Source of the DNA: Ectothiorhodospira mobilis
Lineage (GTDB): Bacteria > Pseudomonadota > Gammaproteobacteria > Ectothiorhodospirales > Ectothiorhodospiraceae
Reading direction: 5' to 3'
Length of the DNA stretch: 64,000 bases
NCBI RefSeq assembly: GCF_016584115.1
Contig: NZ_NRSK01000004.1
Span: forward strand, 1 to 64,000
Numbering within the stretch: the stretch's first letter is position 1; each line of letters begins with the position of its first letter. Both the position numbers and the translations under genes were made by a program. The notes beneath the pieces were generated by a model. That model did no database searches and was not told the DNA's origin. It was given only the letters and a program-made list of their open reading frames with translations. Below, one piece after another: positions 53,706 to 62,357 of the stretch.

Positions 53706-54043
53706 CAGTCACTCCTCCATGTCGCGCCGTTACGGTCGCGATGATCGGCCCGCGACTCGAAGCCGGCACGTCGCTTGAAGGCGCGCAGCCGGTCAGCGGT
53801 TGGCAGCACCAGGCGTTGCTGCTCCAGGGGCTGATCGACGGTCTCCATGCCGGCGGCGGCCATGATGGTCAGGAACTCACCGGCATCGCCGTAGACCTTG
53901 CGCGCGGTCAACGTGATATCCCAGCGCTCGTCCGGGGCCACGTCGTGATAGATGGCCTGCTCCCACGGCTGCACCGATTGCGAGAAGTCGCGCACCAGGC
54001 GATAGAACACCCGGGCGGCCTGGCTGTGGCGATCAATGCTCAT
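53705..54043 (-). CDS. Small phage protein of the head region
   Basis: A 112-aa protein coupled to both neighbours (ATGA upstream, TGATG downstream). It contains RHSQAARVFYRLVRDFSQSV and a basic C-terminal part. It may be a connector or tail-completion component by position. The larger frame from 54136 is not used because 54043 overlaps the upstream stop and has GGTGA just before it. Confidence 0.65.
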   Translation of the reverse strand: MSIDRHSQAARVFYRLVRDFSQSVQPWEQAIYHDVAPDERWDITLTARKVYGDAGEFLTIMAAAGMETVDQPLEQQRLVLPTADRLRAFKRRAGFESRADHRDRNGATWRSD

Positions 54044-54525
54044 ATGGTCACCGCCTGCCCGGACAGCAGTCGGGAGAGCTCGTCGGCCATGGCCAGGGTG
54101 TCGGCCACCGCGCCGTAGTGCTTGGCGTAGCGGCACAGCGCCAGGGCGCCCACCTGTGCGTTGCCGGCATCCGGCGAGATGCGGTAGATGGGGCCGGTCG
54201 TGTCCACGCCATCCATCTCGATGCCGCCGGCCGGGTCGGCTCGCATGGCGCGCTCCATGAAGCGCAGACAGGCACTGCGGCCGTCGGCGGCCACCGTGCC
54301 CTTGAGGTCGTAATAGGCGGTGATGGCCTCCTTCAGGTCGCCGTACTCGAACAGCGAATCACGGTCGGCCCGCGTGTTGGTATCGATCACCACGCAGCCT
54401 TCGCGCCGGGGCATGACGTCAGTCACGGCGGCCACCACCAGGATGCCGGTCTCCTCGTCGAGGGCGCCCAGCACCGTGGCCGGACGGCCGGCGAAGCCGC
54501 TGATATTGGCCTGCAGCTGGATCAT
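54040..54525 (-). CDS. Hypothetical phage head-region protein
   Basis: A 161-aa protein of unknown function, mixed alpha/beta, with a helical C-terminus (AKHYGAVADTLAMADELSRL). ATGA overlaps link it to both neighbours, so it should be made in step with them. It may be a head-completion protein. Confidence 0.65.
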   Translation of the reverse strand: MIQLQANISGFAGRPATVLGALDEETGILVVAAVTDVMPRREGCVVIDTNTRADRDSLFEYGDLKEAITAYYDLKGTVAADGRSACLRFMERAMRADPAGGIEMDGVDTTGPIYRISPDAGNAQVGALALCRYAKHYGAVADTLAMADELSRLLSGQAVTI

Positions 54526-55247
54526 GGGGTGACCTCCTTCTCCTCGGGGTCGACCTCGGTGACCAACGGATAGCCAGCCGGGTCGTCGGTACCGGGTACG
54601 CCCTTGCCATCATTGGGCTCGCCGGCCTTGGGCGCCATGAACAACGGCACCGTGACCTTGAGCACCAGGTCGACGGCCAGCACGGACAGGTTCTTGTTGC
54701 CGGTCTCGACGCTCATCGCCGGGTTGTCCGGCGCCTCCACCTGTGCCGGATATTCGTGCTCGAGGCCGGCGAACGGGTAGCGGGCCAAGAAGCGGCGGCG
54801 GCTGGCCGAGTCCAGATAGAGCAGGAACTGGGCGGCCAGGCTCTTGGCCGTGGGCTCGTCGCTGGCGAAGAACGCCAGCTGGGCGCGGACCTCGCCGGCC
54901 ACGGTGCGCACGCGGAAGTAGCGCTGCTTGGGGTCGTCGGGGAAGGTGATGTCCACCGGGTCAGCGATCTGCGTGGTGAAGCTGCGCTCGGTCGGCGTCC
55001 AGTCCTTGGCCACGGCGACCAGAATCACCGGCAGGCTGGGCGGTCGGGTCGCGGCCTGGTGCGTGTCGTTGCGCTGCCACTGCGACAGCATCTCCTCGGC
55101 CTTGTCGACCATGCGCGCCGGCGCCCAGGCCGCGCAGTACGGGAAGCCGCGCTCGACGAACTCCTGCAGGGGCTTGGTGGTGGGCACCACCTCGGCGTAG
55201 AAGTCCTGCAGGAACTCGCCGAGACCGACCTTCACGGGCTCAAACAT
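54522..55247 (-). CDS. Hypothetical phage structural-region protein
   Basis: A 241-aa protein with an acidic, proline-rich C-terminus. The centre has ILVAVAKDWTPTERSFTTQI and RYFRVRTVAGEVRAQLAFFA, suggesting a beta sandwich. The start overlaps the preceding gene by 8 bp. Function is unknown; a head-tail connector role is possible from location. Confidence 0.65.
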   Translation of the reverse strand: MFEPVKVGLGEFLQDFYAEVVPTTKPLQEFVERGFPYCAAWAPARMVDKAEEMLSQWQRNDTHQAATRPPSLPVILVAVAKDWTPTERSFTTQIADPVDITFPDDPKQRYFRVRTVAGEVRAQLAFFASDEPTAKSLAAQFLLYLDSASRRRFLARYPFAGLEHEYPAQVEAPDNPAMSVETGNKNLSVLAVDLVLKVTVPLFMAPKAGEPNDGKGVPGTDDPAGYPLVTEVDPEEKEVTP

Positions 55248-56061
55248 GGAAGAACATCCGGCGCTTCAGGCGCAGGTAGTCGCGGTCGTGCTCCTCCCGG
55301 GCCTCGGGATCCTGAAAGCGCGGCAGCGCGGAATCCATGAAGAAGCGACGGTCACGATCCAGCTGGCGAGCGGTGTCGGCGGCGGCCGCACTGTCGGTGA
55401 CCAGGGCGGCCTGCTCCTCGCGCTTGCTCAGCAGGCCGAGAAGTTCGCTGTTCTCCTCCTCGAAGCGGGTCGCCGAATCCATGGCCAGGCGCAGGTTGGC
55501 CTCCATCATCTCGAACAGCCGGTTCATGGCGTCAACCTGCTCGGCATGCTCGGCGGACAGCACGTCGTCGAAGGTCATCTCGCCACTGGTCACGCTGTCC
55601 AGCACCAGGTCATAGCCGCGGTTGGTCGAGTAGTTCGGGTCGTTGACCCAATCGAAGCCGTAGAGCTCGGGCTTGCGCGGATCAATGGCGGTCGAGAAGC
55701 CGCCCACCCGGTTGGCGTACATGCGAGACGCCAGCTGCCCGGTGGCGGTGTCCAGGAACTCGGTCTGGTGCTCGATGGTACCGTCGTCGTAGGCCTGCAG
55801 GTGGGTGGTGACCACGGCGGGCTCGATGGCGTGCGCCTTGCCCTCGGCCAGGCCGCCCTCGGCGGGCTCCATGCCGAAGCGCACGCGCGGCCAGTGGCCG
55901 AAATAACCCAGCATGCCGCGCGTCTGCACGCGCTCCTGAGTGGCCGGGCCGTTGATGCTGGCCACGATGGCTGGAATGTCGAAGTGGCGCTCGACGCCGC
56001 GATGCTGGCGGCCGCGCTCCTTCAGGTTGTACTTGATCAGCGGAGGTTGCTGCATGGTCAT
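55240..56061 (-). CDS. Putative prohead processing/scaffold protein
   Basis: A 273-aa protein that lies after the terminase and before the capsid, the place of prohead protease and scaffold genes. The segment EPAVVTTHLQAYDDGTIEHQ followed by RVGGFSTAID resembles phage head-maturation proteins, and the C-terminal half is a long coiled coil (SELLGLLSKREEQAALV, then charged helices). ATG 56061 is chosen for its nearby GAGGGG; starts at 56055 and 56091 are possible. The protease role is a guess. Confidence 0.55.
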   Translation of the reverse strand: MTMQQPPLIKYNLKERGRQHRGVERHFDIPAIVASINGPATQERVQTRGMLGYFGHWPRVRFGMEPAEGGLAEGKAHAIEPAVVTTHLQAYDDGTIEHQTEFLDTATGQLASRMYANRVGGFSTAIDPRKPELYGFDWVNDPNYSTNRGYDLVLDSVTSGEMTFDDVLSAEHAEQVDAMNRLFEMMEANLRLAMDSATRFEEENSELLGLLSKREEQAALVTDSAAAADTARQLDRDRRFFMDSALPRFQDPEAREEHDRDYLRLKRRMFFHV

Positions 56062-56106
56062 GCCCCTCACGGTTGTTTCCCATGGAGGCATGATGCGGGA
56101 GGGATG

Positions 56107-57144
56107 TCAGGGCTTGAGGCGGGGTTTTCCGGGGTTAGCGGGCGGCATCGCCAAGGGTATAGTGGCAACGGTCTGCATGTGCGGCGCAAGCGTCTCGGCC
56201 TTCATGCGCTCAATGGAGGCCTGTCCAAATCGGTTATCAGCCATTCGTTCCTCGATGCGCGCAATAGTGGCGTCTCCTTGGTATTCTTGGGCCGGCTGAC
56301 GCCCTTCTCCTTCCGCGCTTCCAGTCTCGATGGTTGACCCTGTCAAGGCTGCGATGCCGCACGCAGCGGCGATTACCTCGGCGTCGCCGGTGGCAGCGGC
56401 CAGGTCCTGCCAGCACTGACGCTCAGCCCGATACATTCCCGCCACCCCTTCATCTCGATACGCCTCCGCCATCATCGTGGCGATTTGCCGGACCTGCTCG
56501 GCCGATAAAAGGGCGCTGGCAGGCCCTGCCTCGGAGCCAGAAGGCACCTGCTCACGCGACGCAATCGTGCCGCCATCTGGACTCATCCCCAGAATCTCCC
56601 GGTCTTCGCCCGCCAAACGCCGGACGAAGTAGAGGTACTGGGTACCGTCATACCCGGTCAGTACCGCCATATTGGCCGACCTCTGCATGGTGGCCAGTCT
56701 CCCGCCTCCAATGCGGAAGTTAAATGATCGGTTCTCCTCGTCGACTGATTCGACGACAGGGTTCAGCGACCGGTTGGCGAAGGCCATGTGGAGGCGACCA
56801 CCTTCGACGCCTACGCGAAGCATGGACTGAGGCACACTGCCGACACCAGCAACGTACTCGTCCGATTGCGAGTAGGCGCCGCCGAAAACGTCGTCGATGA
56901 ACTGTGCCTGACGATCGGTCAAGAGAGAGGCGCTCTCCCATGCAGACACGGCCTGCTCTCTCGCTTGACGGCGCGACTCGGCGATCTCTTGCTGCCTACG
57001 CTCGTACTCGACTTCAAGCTCGGCTCGCTCTGCCGCCCTTCTCTCCGCCGCTTGGCTCGCATAGGCCGTGTCGGCATGAGCTGTGCTGGCGAACAGGGCG
57101 GCAGCACCCAAGGCGGCTGCGACAGCGTGGCGGATTCGGGTCAT
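56107..57144 (-). CDS. Secreted or periplasmic protein of unknown function
   Basis: A 345-aa protein with a clear Sec signal peptide (basic start, then VAAALGAAALFASTAHA, cleavage after AHA). A charged coiled coil (about 30-70) is followed by a domain with AQFIDDVFGGAYSQSDEYVA and YLYFVRRLAGEDREILG. GGAG lies 7 nt before ATG 57144. It sits between terminase and head genes in the same direction, so it is probably a moron or a phage factor acting in the envelope. No family was recognised. Confidence 0.7.
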   Translation of the reverse strand: MTRIRHAVAAALGAAALFASTAHADTAYASQAAERRAAERAELEVEYERRQQEIAESRRQAREQAVSAWESASLLTDRQAQFIDDVFGGAYSQSDEYVAGVGSVPQSMLRVGVEGGRLHMAFANRSLNPVVESVDEENRSFNFRIGGGRLATMQRSANMAVLTGYDGTQYLYFVRRLAGEDREILGMSPDGGTIASREQVPSGSEAGPASALLSAEQVRQIATMMAEAYRDEGVAGMYRAERQCWQDLAAATGDAEVIAAACGIAALTGSTIETGSAEGEGRQPAQEYQGDATIARIEERMADNRFGQASIERMKAETLAPHMQTVATIPLAMPPANPGKPRLKP

Positions 57145-57184
57145 TCCATGGCTCCGTGGCGTTGCGATGATGAGAGCGATCAGT

Positions 57185-58708
57185 TTACACCACGTCACCA
57201 AAGAGCGCTTCGACCTCGCTCTCCAGCGACTCGCCCAGGGTGCGGCCCTCGCCCGGCCCTTCCTGGCTGGCGGTGTAGACCAGCCCCTCGATGAAGGCGA
57301 AGCACACCGCATCCCAGAGGTCGGGCGAGGGCATGCCCTCCCACTCCTTGCTGTGCTTGGGCGGCACGCGGATGCGCCCCTTGTCGGTGAACGTCTTGGG
57401 GATGCGGCTCGACTGCGACAGCATGGCGTTGCGGTGCTCGCCGGTGAGGATCGACAGCCGCCCCTCCTTGGCGGCGCGCGCGGCCTGGTGCATGGCCTGA
57501 GCGCGAAGGTTCAGGTAGCGCTCCTTGTTCTTGTTCTGGAAGCACGGATTGCCCCAGTTGATGCGATGCAGGGGCTTGCCCATGTCCTCCAGGTCCTGGC
57601 AGACGTTGATGCCCAGACCCCCGGAGTCGACGGCATAGGTCACGCCGTCATAGGGGTCGCCCTGCTCGGCCACGGCGCCGGCGAAGACGTTGGCGCGCAC
57701 GTTGTTGGTCACCACCGGCACGGTCACGATCTCCACGCGCCGGGCGTCGGGCCCGCGCTCACCATAACCGATGACCCGCGCCACGACGATGGTCGACTTG
57801 TCGCGCAGTCCCTCGCCGCTGGCGATATCGGACAGCACCACCCAGCCATAGGGCTCGTCGTCGCCGATGATGCGCCCCCGGCGGTACATGGCCTCGGCCA
57901 CCGGCAGGTTCATCATGTGCTTGCCCGACTCCTGCGGGAACTGGCCCAGCAGGCGCACACGGCGCTCGTCCTCGTCGTAGCTGCCCCACAGCTCCTTCAG
58001 GGCCTGGTCGCTGACCAGCGGCGACTCCAGCGAGGAGAACACCAGCGGCGTCCAGTCGCCACCGTTGAGCTTGCTCAGGTCGTGGTGCGTCCGGTAGAAG
58101 AACCCCGAGTTGCGGGTCGGCTGCGAGGTCAGCAGCATGCGGTTGTGTTCTTCGGTCAGGGCGCCGCGCAGCGTGGTCAGCACCGCGTCGGGCAGCGTCG
58201 ACGCCTCGTCGCCGATGATCATCAGCCATTCGCCGTGACGGCCGGCCATCTTGTTGGCGGTCTTCTCGTTGGCGGTCTTGGACTCGACGAACCACGTATC
58301 GGGGAAGCCGATGATGCGCATCTGGCCGTTGGCCAGGATCTCGATATGGTCGGCGATCCAGCCGTAGGGCCCCTTGCGGATGCGCTCGACGGCCATGCCG
58401 ATTTCCTTCCACAGCGTGGCCTTGAGCTGTGCCATGTCGTTGGCGGTCAGCAGGGTGATCGACTGCGGGTAGCAGAGCATGTGCCACAGCACGATGGTGG
58501 CCAGGGCCGTGGTCTTGCCCGTGCCGTGACCAGACGCCACCGACACCATGGAGCGCGACGGCGCCACGCTGTTGTAGAGCGTGATCTGCTGAGGCGTGGG
58601 CGGCAGCTCGACGACATCGATGGCGAAGCCCACCAGGTCGCCGGCGAAGTCGTCGCTGAACTCCTCCCAGCGCGGATCCTCGTGCAGCAGGGTGCGCTTC
58701 CTAGCCAT
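57185..58708 (-). CDS. Terminase large subunit
   Basis: A 507-aa packaging motor. The ATPase domain has Walker A ASGHGTGKTTALAT (about 60-70) and Walker B WLMIIGDEAST (about 165). The RNase H-like nuclease domain follows, with acidic motifs VVLSDIASGEG, VTYAVDSGGLG and DLWDAVCFAF. Its start overlaps the small subunit stop by 8 bp. Confidence 0.92.
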   Translation of the reverse strand: MARKRTLLHEDPRWEEFSDDFAGDLVGFAIDVVELPPTPQQITLYNSVAPSRSMVSVASGHGTGKTTALATIVLWHMLCYPQSITLLTANDMAQLKATLWKEIGMAVERIRKGPYGWIADHIEILANGQMRIIGFPDTWFVESKTANEKTANKMAGRHGEWLMIIGDEASTLPDAVLTTLRGALTEEHNRMLLTSQPTRNSGFFYRTHHDLSKLNGGDWTPLVFSSLESPLVSDQALKELWGSYDEDERRVRLLGQFPQESGKHMMNLPVAEAMYRRGRIIGDDEPYGWVVLSDIASGEGLRDKSTIVVARVIGYGERGPDARRVEIVTVPVVTNNVRANVFAGAVAEQGDPYDGVTYAVDSGGLGINVCQDLEDMGKPLHRINWGNPCFQNKNKERYLNLRAQAMHQAARAAKEGRLSILTGEHRNAMLSQSSRIPKTFTDKGRIRVPPKHSKEWEGMPSPDLWDAVCFAFIEGLVYTASQEGPGEGRTLGESLESEVEALFGDVV

Positions 58709-59708
58709 CGCCCACCCCGCCTATGCCGCCATCGTCGACCTCGCCCGTGCTGCCGTCGATGATCAGTCCCAGGCGGTCGGCACGGTTGCGCATCTCGCGC
58801 TCGACCTGTGCGGCCTTCTCCAGTGCCGCCTCGATGCGCTCCCGGCGTGCCTCGCGATCCACCAGGGCGATGCTGGGCTTCTCCTCGACCTCCACCTTGT
58901 CCTTCCACATCTCGGGCTGGCGGTTCTTCAACCAGAACTTCGCAGCCTCAGTGTCCGGCGGAACGATCTCGGTATAGGGCACCACCACGGGCTGGCCCTG
59001 GTACTGGAACACCTTGACCGCCTGGTGGGTGTAGCCGGTGGCCTTCTTGTACAGCGAGCGCGCCACATTGGCATCGGCGTCCATGCGGCCCTGCTCCATG
59101 GCGGCGCGGAACTCGGGGTGGGCGCTCATCCAGTCGTAGACGGTCTGCTCGGTCACCTCCAGCAGGCTGGCGACGTGGGCCGGCGTCGCGCCCAGCAGGG
59201 CATGCTTGTAGGCCAGCCGGGCGTACTGGCGGCGGTACTTGGTGCGCCCCGGGGCGTCGGTCTCGTAGATGTCGTGAAGCGGGCTGTCGCCGAAGTCGTC
59301 CTCGAGCGAAATCGTGGTCACGCGCGTTAGGGTCAAGCCGTGAAGTGGCGCACCCTGCCCCTCCTCCCCCTCATTGAACGGGATGGAATCGGCCTCATCC
59401 AGCGGTACCGCCTTATCCTCGAGCTCCGGCGGCAGCTCCTCCAACTCCTCCACAGGGGTTTCCGGTTTCTGCCGTGGTTTCCGGTTTCCGGTTTTCGCCT
59501 TGGGTTTCTGGGTTTTCGGTTTCCGGGCCGGTTTCGCCCTGGCCTTGCCGCTGCCCTTGCTCCACTCCTCCTTGAGGGCTCGCTTGCGCACGGCAGGGCC
59601 CGACACGTCGAGCCCCAGCTCCCGAATCAGCCAGGCATACCCGCCACGAGAATCCGCCTCCCAGGTTTCTCTCGCCTTCTGCCACTGCTGCTCCGTCAAC
59701 TTCGCCAT
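58701..59708 (-). CDS. Terminase small subunit
   Basis: A 335-aa DNA-recognition subunit. The N-terminus is helix-forming (KLTEQQWQKARETWEADS) and is followed by a very basic linker with Lys/Pro repeats (about 60-90). A helix-turn-helix-like domain (LEVTEQTVYDWMSAHPEFRA) and FWLKNRQPEMWKDKVEVEE typical of phage small terminases follow. ATG 59708 shares a base with the stop of the XRE gene (TGATG); the longer frame to 60146 overlaps it and is rejected. Confidence 0.85.
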   Translation of the reverse strand: MAKLTEQQWQKARETWEADSRGGYAWLIRELGLDVSGPAVRKRALKEEWSKGSGKARAKPARKPKTQKPKAKTGNRKPRQKPETPVEELEELPPELEDKAVPLDEADSIPFNEGEEGQGAPLHGLTLTRVTTISLEDDFGDSPLHDIYETDAPGRTKYRRQYARLAYKHALLGATPAHVASLLEVTEQTVYDWMSAHPEFRAAMEQGRMDADANVARSLYKKATGYTHQAVKVFQYQGQPVVVPYTEIVPPDTEAAKFWLKNRQPEMWKDKVEVEEKPSIALVDREARRERIEAALEKAAQVEREMRNRADRLGLIIDGSTGEVDDGGIGGVGDG

Positions 59709-60382
59709 CAGGTGTACACCAGCTCCAGTTCGGGTTGCACACCCCCGGCAGCGGCACGGGCTTCGCGATGCAGGCGCTTCAGCTTCGACTCGGCGGTACG
59801 CCCGGTGGCGGCAGCGCGCTCGACGGCGGACTGGAGGCGGGCCCCACCCTTGACGTTCTCCCAGCGGCGCGGATTCAGCTCCTCGACCCGGGACAGGGCG
59901 TCTTGGGCTTCCTGGAGCTGCTGTGCCATGAGCATGGCCAGCTCTTCCACGGCTTCGACACGCTCCTGCACCTCGCGGGTGACCAGCATGTCCCGCCAGC
60001 GGTGACGCTCCCATTCCTCGCGCATCAGGATGATGGTGTCCCGGGCGGCGTGGCAGCGGCGCTCGTCGACCTCCATGTTCTCCGTGTTGCCCAGCAGGTA
60101 GTCGATGGACACGTCGTACAGCAGGGCGGCCCGCTTCACCACCCACAGCGGTATCTGCGAGCTGTCACGACCGCCCTCGATCTTGGCCAGCTTGGTGGAG
60201 TTGGCATAGCCCAGCAGCTGGGCGGCCTTGACTTGCGAATACCCCTGCATCTCGCGGGCTTCGCGCAGCCGCTCCCCCACCTTGCACGCCAGCAATACCT
60301 GCTCCTGGCGAGACGGGACGCCGCGCCCACCTCGGCGCTTGCGCCCCACTACCGCATTGGCTGCCGCCTCGACCTGCTCCAT
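59708..60382 (-). CDS. XRE-family helix-turn-helix regulator
   Basis: A 224-aa protein with an HTH_3 domain at about 30-95 (SQVKAAQLLGYANSTKLAKI, then YDVSIDYLLGN). The C-terminal half is helical and might mediate oligomerisation (VEAVEELAMLMAQQLQEAQD). It is embedded in the replication-to-packaging transcript directly before the terminase, which suggests a late-gene or copy-control switch rather than a CI-like repressor with its own divergent promoter. Confidence 0.8.
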   Translation of the reverse strand: MEQVEAAANAVVGRKRRGGRGVPSRQEQVLLACKVGERLREAREMQGYSQVKAAQLLGYANSTKLAKIEGGRDSSQIPLWVVKRAALLYDVSIDYLLGNTENMEVDERRCHAARDTIILMREEWERHRWRDMLVTREVQERVEAVEELAMLMAQQLQEAQDALSRVEELNPRRWENVKGGARLQSAVERAAATGRTAESKLKRLHREARAAAGGVQPELELVYT

Positions 60383-60394
60383 GCCACCCCCGTG

Positions 60395-60592
60395 TCAGCT
60401 CGATGTGCCGTTGCTGTGCGCCTGCGCGGCCCGTTTCGCGGCGGCCGCATTCCCGCGCCACATGCCCAGACGTTCATCCCCGGCATGCAGCTCGAACCAC
60501 TCCTCGCCGGACAACACCACCTTGGCGATGCGGTGCTGCCCGGCCCGGATGCAGTAGTTGCTGACCTTCTGCCACTCGAGACCCGCCTTCAC
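60395..60592 (-). CDS. Small hypothetical phage protein; GTG start
   Basis: A 65-aa protein starting at GTG 60592, which overlaps the resolvase stop as GTGA. It has a compact beta-rich core (IRAGQHRIAKVVLSGEEWFE) and basic/Ala-rich C-terminus. No family was recognised. The upstream ATG at 60637 lies inside the resolvase gene and is less likely. Confidence 0.65.
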   Translation of the reverse strand: MKAGLEWQKVSNYCIRAGQHRIAKVVLSGEEWFELHAGDERLGMWRGNAAAAKRAAQAHSNGTSS

Positions 60593-61059
60593 GCCGCCCC
60601 CTTGGCCATGAGCTGGCGGCCGTACTCGGCCAGGCATACGGCGTCGGCGATACCGTCATGGGGCACCCGCTTCTTGCCCGGCGTGAGGTCGACCATGGGG
60701 AAGGCGCGCTTCACGAAGGCGATGGCGGCTTCCTTGTCCTTGGTGGTACCGGCGAGCACGCGCTTCTTCCAGGCCTGCGGGGTCACCAGGCGATACGGGA
60801 TGCCCAGGGCCTCGCACACGCCCAGCAGGCGCCCATAGCCGGCCCCGAAGGTGAACGTCGACGTCACGCCCTGCTTGGGCATCGCGCCGACCTTCTCGAT
60901 GATCACCAGGTCAGGGGCGGTAGCGGTGAGGATCCGGGCCAGCTCGTGCCCATCGATCTCCTTGCCGATGATGGGCATCACGTCGCCGGAGGCCTGGCCG
61001 GTGGCGTTGATGGAGGCGATGCCGCCGGACTTGCCGGGGTCGATACCGATGATGTTCAT
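60589..61059 (-). CDS. RuvC-like Holliday junction resolvase
   Basis: A 156-aa nuclease with RNase H-fold motifs: MNIIGIDPGKSGGIASIN (first Asp), LVIIEKVGAMPKQGVTSTF (second acidic site) and KRVPHDGIADAVCLAEYG (C-terminal Asp). It resolves recombination or replication junctions before packaging. ATGA overlaps join it to the HNH gene. Confidence 0.88.
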   Translation of the reverse strand: MNIIGIDPGKSGGIASINATGQASGDVMPIIGKEIDGHELARILTATAPDLVIIEKVGAMPKQGVTSTFTFGAGYGRLLGVCEALGIPYRLVTPQAWKKRVLAGTTKDKEAAIAFVKRAFPMVDLTPGKKRVPHDGIADAVCLAEYGRQLMAKGAA

Positions 61060-61403
61060 GCCGTAGCGCCCTCCCTGGCGTCGATGAAGGCGAGCGCATG
61101 GCTCAGCTGCTCGCGAATGTCGGGGTCGTTGGCGAACTGAGCCAGGCCGGCGCGGATCGTCTGCTGCAGCCACTCCACCTGCCAGGGCTGCCATTCGGCG
61201 CGCTGGTGCACCATGCGATGCGCCCACGGGGTCAGGGGCATCACGAACGAGTCGGGCGCCTTGAGCCCCCAGCCGGACAGGCCCCACCCCAGCCCGATGA
61301 CGTGGTGAGCCTCACAGCCCTCCTCGCCGGTCATGCAGCACGGCAGGCTGCGCACCCATGCCAGATAGCGCTCGCTGCGCCAGGCCTTACTCTTGGCGAT
61401 CAT
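61056..61403 (-). CDS. HNH-type nuclease (Ref/DUF968-like)
   Basis: A 115-aa protein with CCMTGEEGCEAHHVIGLGWG and a final LTPWAHRMVHQRAEW, matching the Cys/His layout of HNH-like recombination nucleases near ninB in lambdoid phages. ATG 61403 overlaps the NinB stop (ATGA). It probably works with NinB and the resolvase. Confidence 0.8.
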   Translation of the reverse strand: MIAKSKAWRSERYLAWVRSLPCCMTGEEGCEAHHVIGLGWGLSGWGLKAPDSFVMPLTPWAHRMVHQRAEWQPWQVEWLQQTIRAGLAQFANDPDIREQLSHALAFIDAREGATA

Positions 61404-61858
61404 TGGCGGGCCTCCTTGTATTCCTCGTAGAGGGCCAGCGCGGGCTCGCTCCACTGGACGCCCTGCTCGGTACCGAAGGCGTACATGCACTCGATCAGGT
61501 CGCAGAACACGCGCTTGCTCATGCGACTGGTACTGAGCCCCACCATGACAATGCCCCCGTCGATACCGGGCACCATGCGATGGCGCTTCAGGGCCGCCGT
61601 AGAGAAGTCCTTCCACTCCGCCGGCGTGAGCTTGTAGCCGTACCAGGTGACCTGCTCGGAGAGGTCGTTCAGCATCGGCCACAGCTTCTTGTTCTGGCTG
61701 TCAGTGCGCTTCTCCTCGATGCGAGTCAAGATCACGCGCACCGGGCCGCCCTTGAGGCCGCGGCCGGCCATCTCCATGGCCTGACTCATGACCGGGGCCA
61801 GCTGCCCCGGGTGCTGGATCACGTACTCGACCTGGTTGGCGGAAGCGGTGCGGGTCAT
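61400..61858 (-). CDS. ninB: NinB-family recombination protein
   Basis: A 152-aa protein with RVILTRIEEKRTDSQNKKLW and WYGYKLTPAEWKDFSTAALK, characteristic of NinB (Orf of lambda), which binds single-stranded DNA and assists phage recombination. SRMSKRVFCDLIECMYAFGT follows as in the family. ATG 61858 overlaps the preceding stop (ATGA). Confidence 0.9.
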   Translation of the reverse strand: MTRTASANQVEYVIQHPGQLAPVMSQAMEMAGRGLKGGPVRVILTRIEEKRTDSQNKKLWPMLNDLSEQVTWYGYKLTPAEWKDFSTAALKRHRMVPGIDGGIVMVGLSTSRMSKRVFCDLIECMYAFGTEQGVQWSEPALALYEEYKEARQ

Positions 61859-62355
61859 GGCTCGACACCTCCCGCGGCAAGCAGCTGCTTGCCTGTCTCG
61901 GCCAGCCAAAGGAGATCGCCGGCTGCGCCTGCCTCCCCTCGCTCATACGCCGCGGTGGCCTGCTTCCACAAAGCCTGGTGCATAGCGGCGCAACGGTTGA
62001 CGAGCTCGGCTGATATCGCGGCAGACTCCTGGCGAACGATGGTTGCGATAGCAGTGGTGTCGGGGCCCTTGGCAAGATCCACGCCCACAATATCCGGCGC
62101 GGGCTCGGGCTCCGGCGTCTGTTCGACGGCCTCCAGGTCAACCGTCATGCCGTGCACCGTCGGCAGCCAGGCGCCTGAGGCAGCCCCTACCAGCCCCTTG
62201 TCGCGAAGGCGCTCCAGGGCGCGGTTCACGGCGCGCGCGGCGGCCTGGCTCGTGGCATTGCAGCCAATGCGGACGATTTGCTCGGTGACGGGGCGGCGCG
62301 TCTGGCGGTGCTCGTTGCGGATGACGGCCAGGGCCTCACGCTCATATCGCGTCAT
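61855..62355 (-). CDS. Winged-helix-like hypothetical protein
   Basis: A 166-aa protein with an N-terminal winged-helix-like region (about 1-55: YEREALAVIRNEHRQTRRPV, then AARAVNRALERLRDKGLVGA), an acidic Pro-rich linker and a helical C-terminal half. It could regulate early genes or assist replication. AAGGGGG lies 6 nt before ATG 62355. Confidence 0.7.
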   Translation of the reverse strand: MTRYEREALAVIRNEHRQTRRPVTEQIVRIGCNATSQAAARAVNRALERLRDKGLVGAASGAWLPTVHGMTVDLEAVEQTPEPEPAPDIVGVDLAKGPDTTAIATIVRQESAAISAELVNRCAAMHQALWKQATAAYERGEAGAAGDLLWLAETGKQLLAAGGVEP

Positions 62356-62357
62356 GG

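Noticed and set aside
59709-60146. Extending the small terminase to 60146
   Set aside because: The extension is the wrong frame of the XRE gene. TGATG coupling at 59708 fixes the start.
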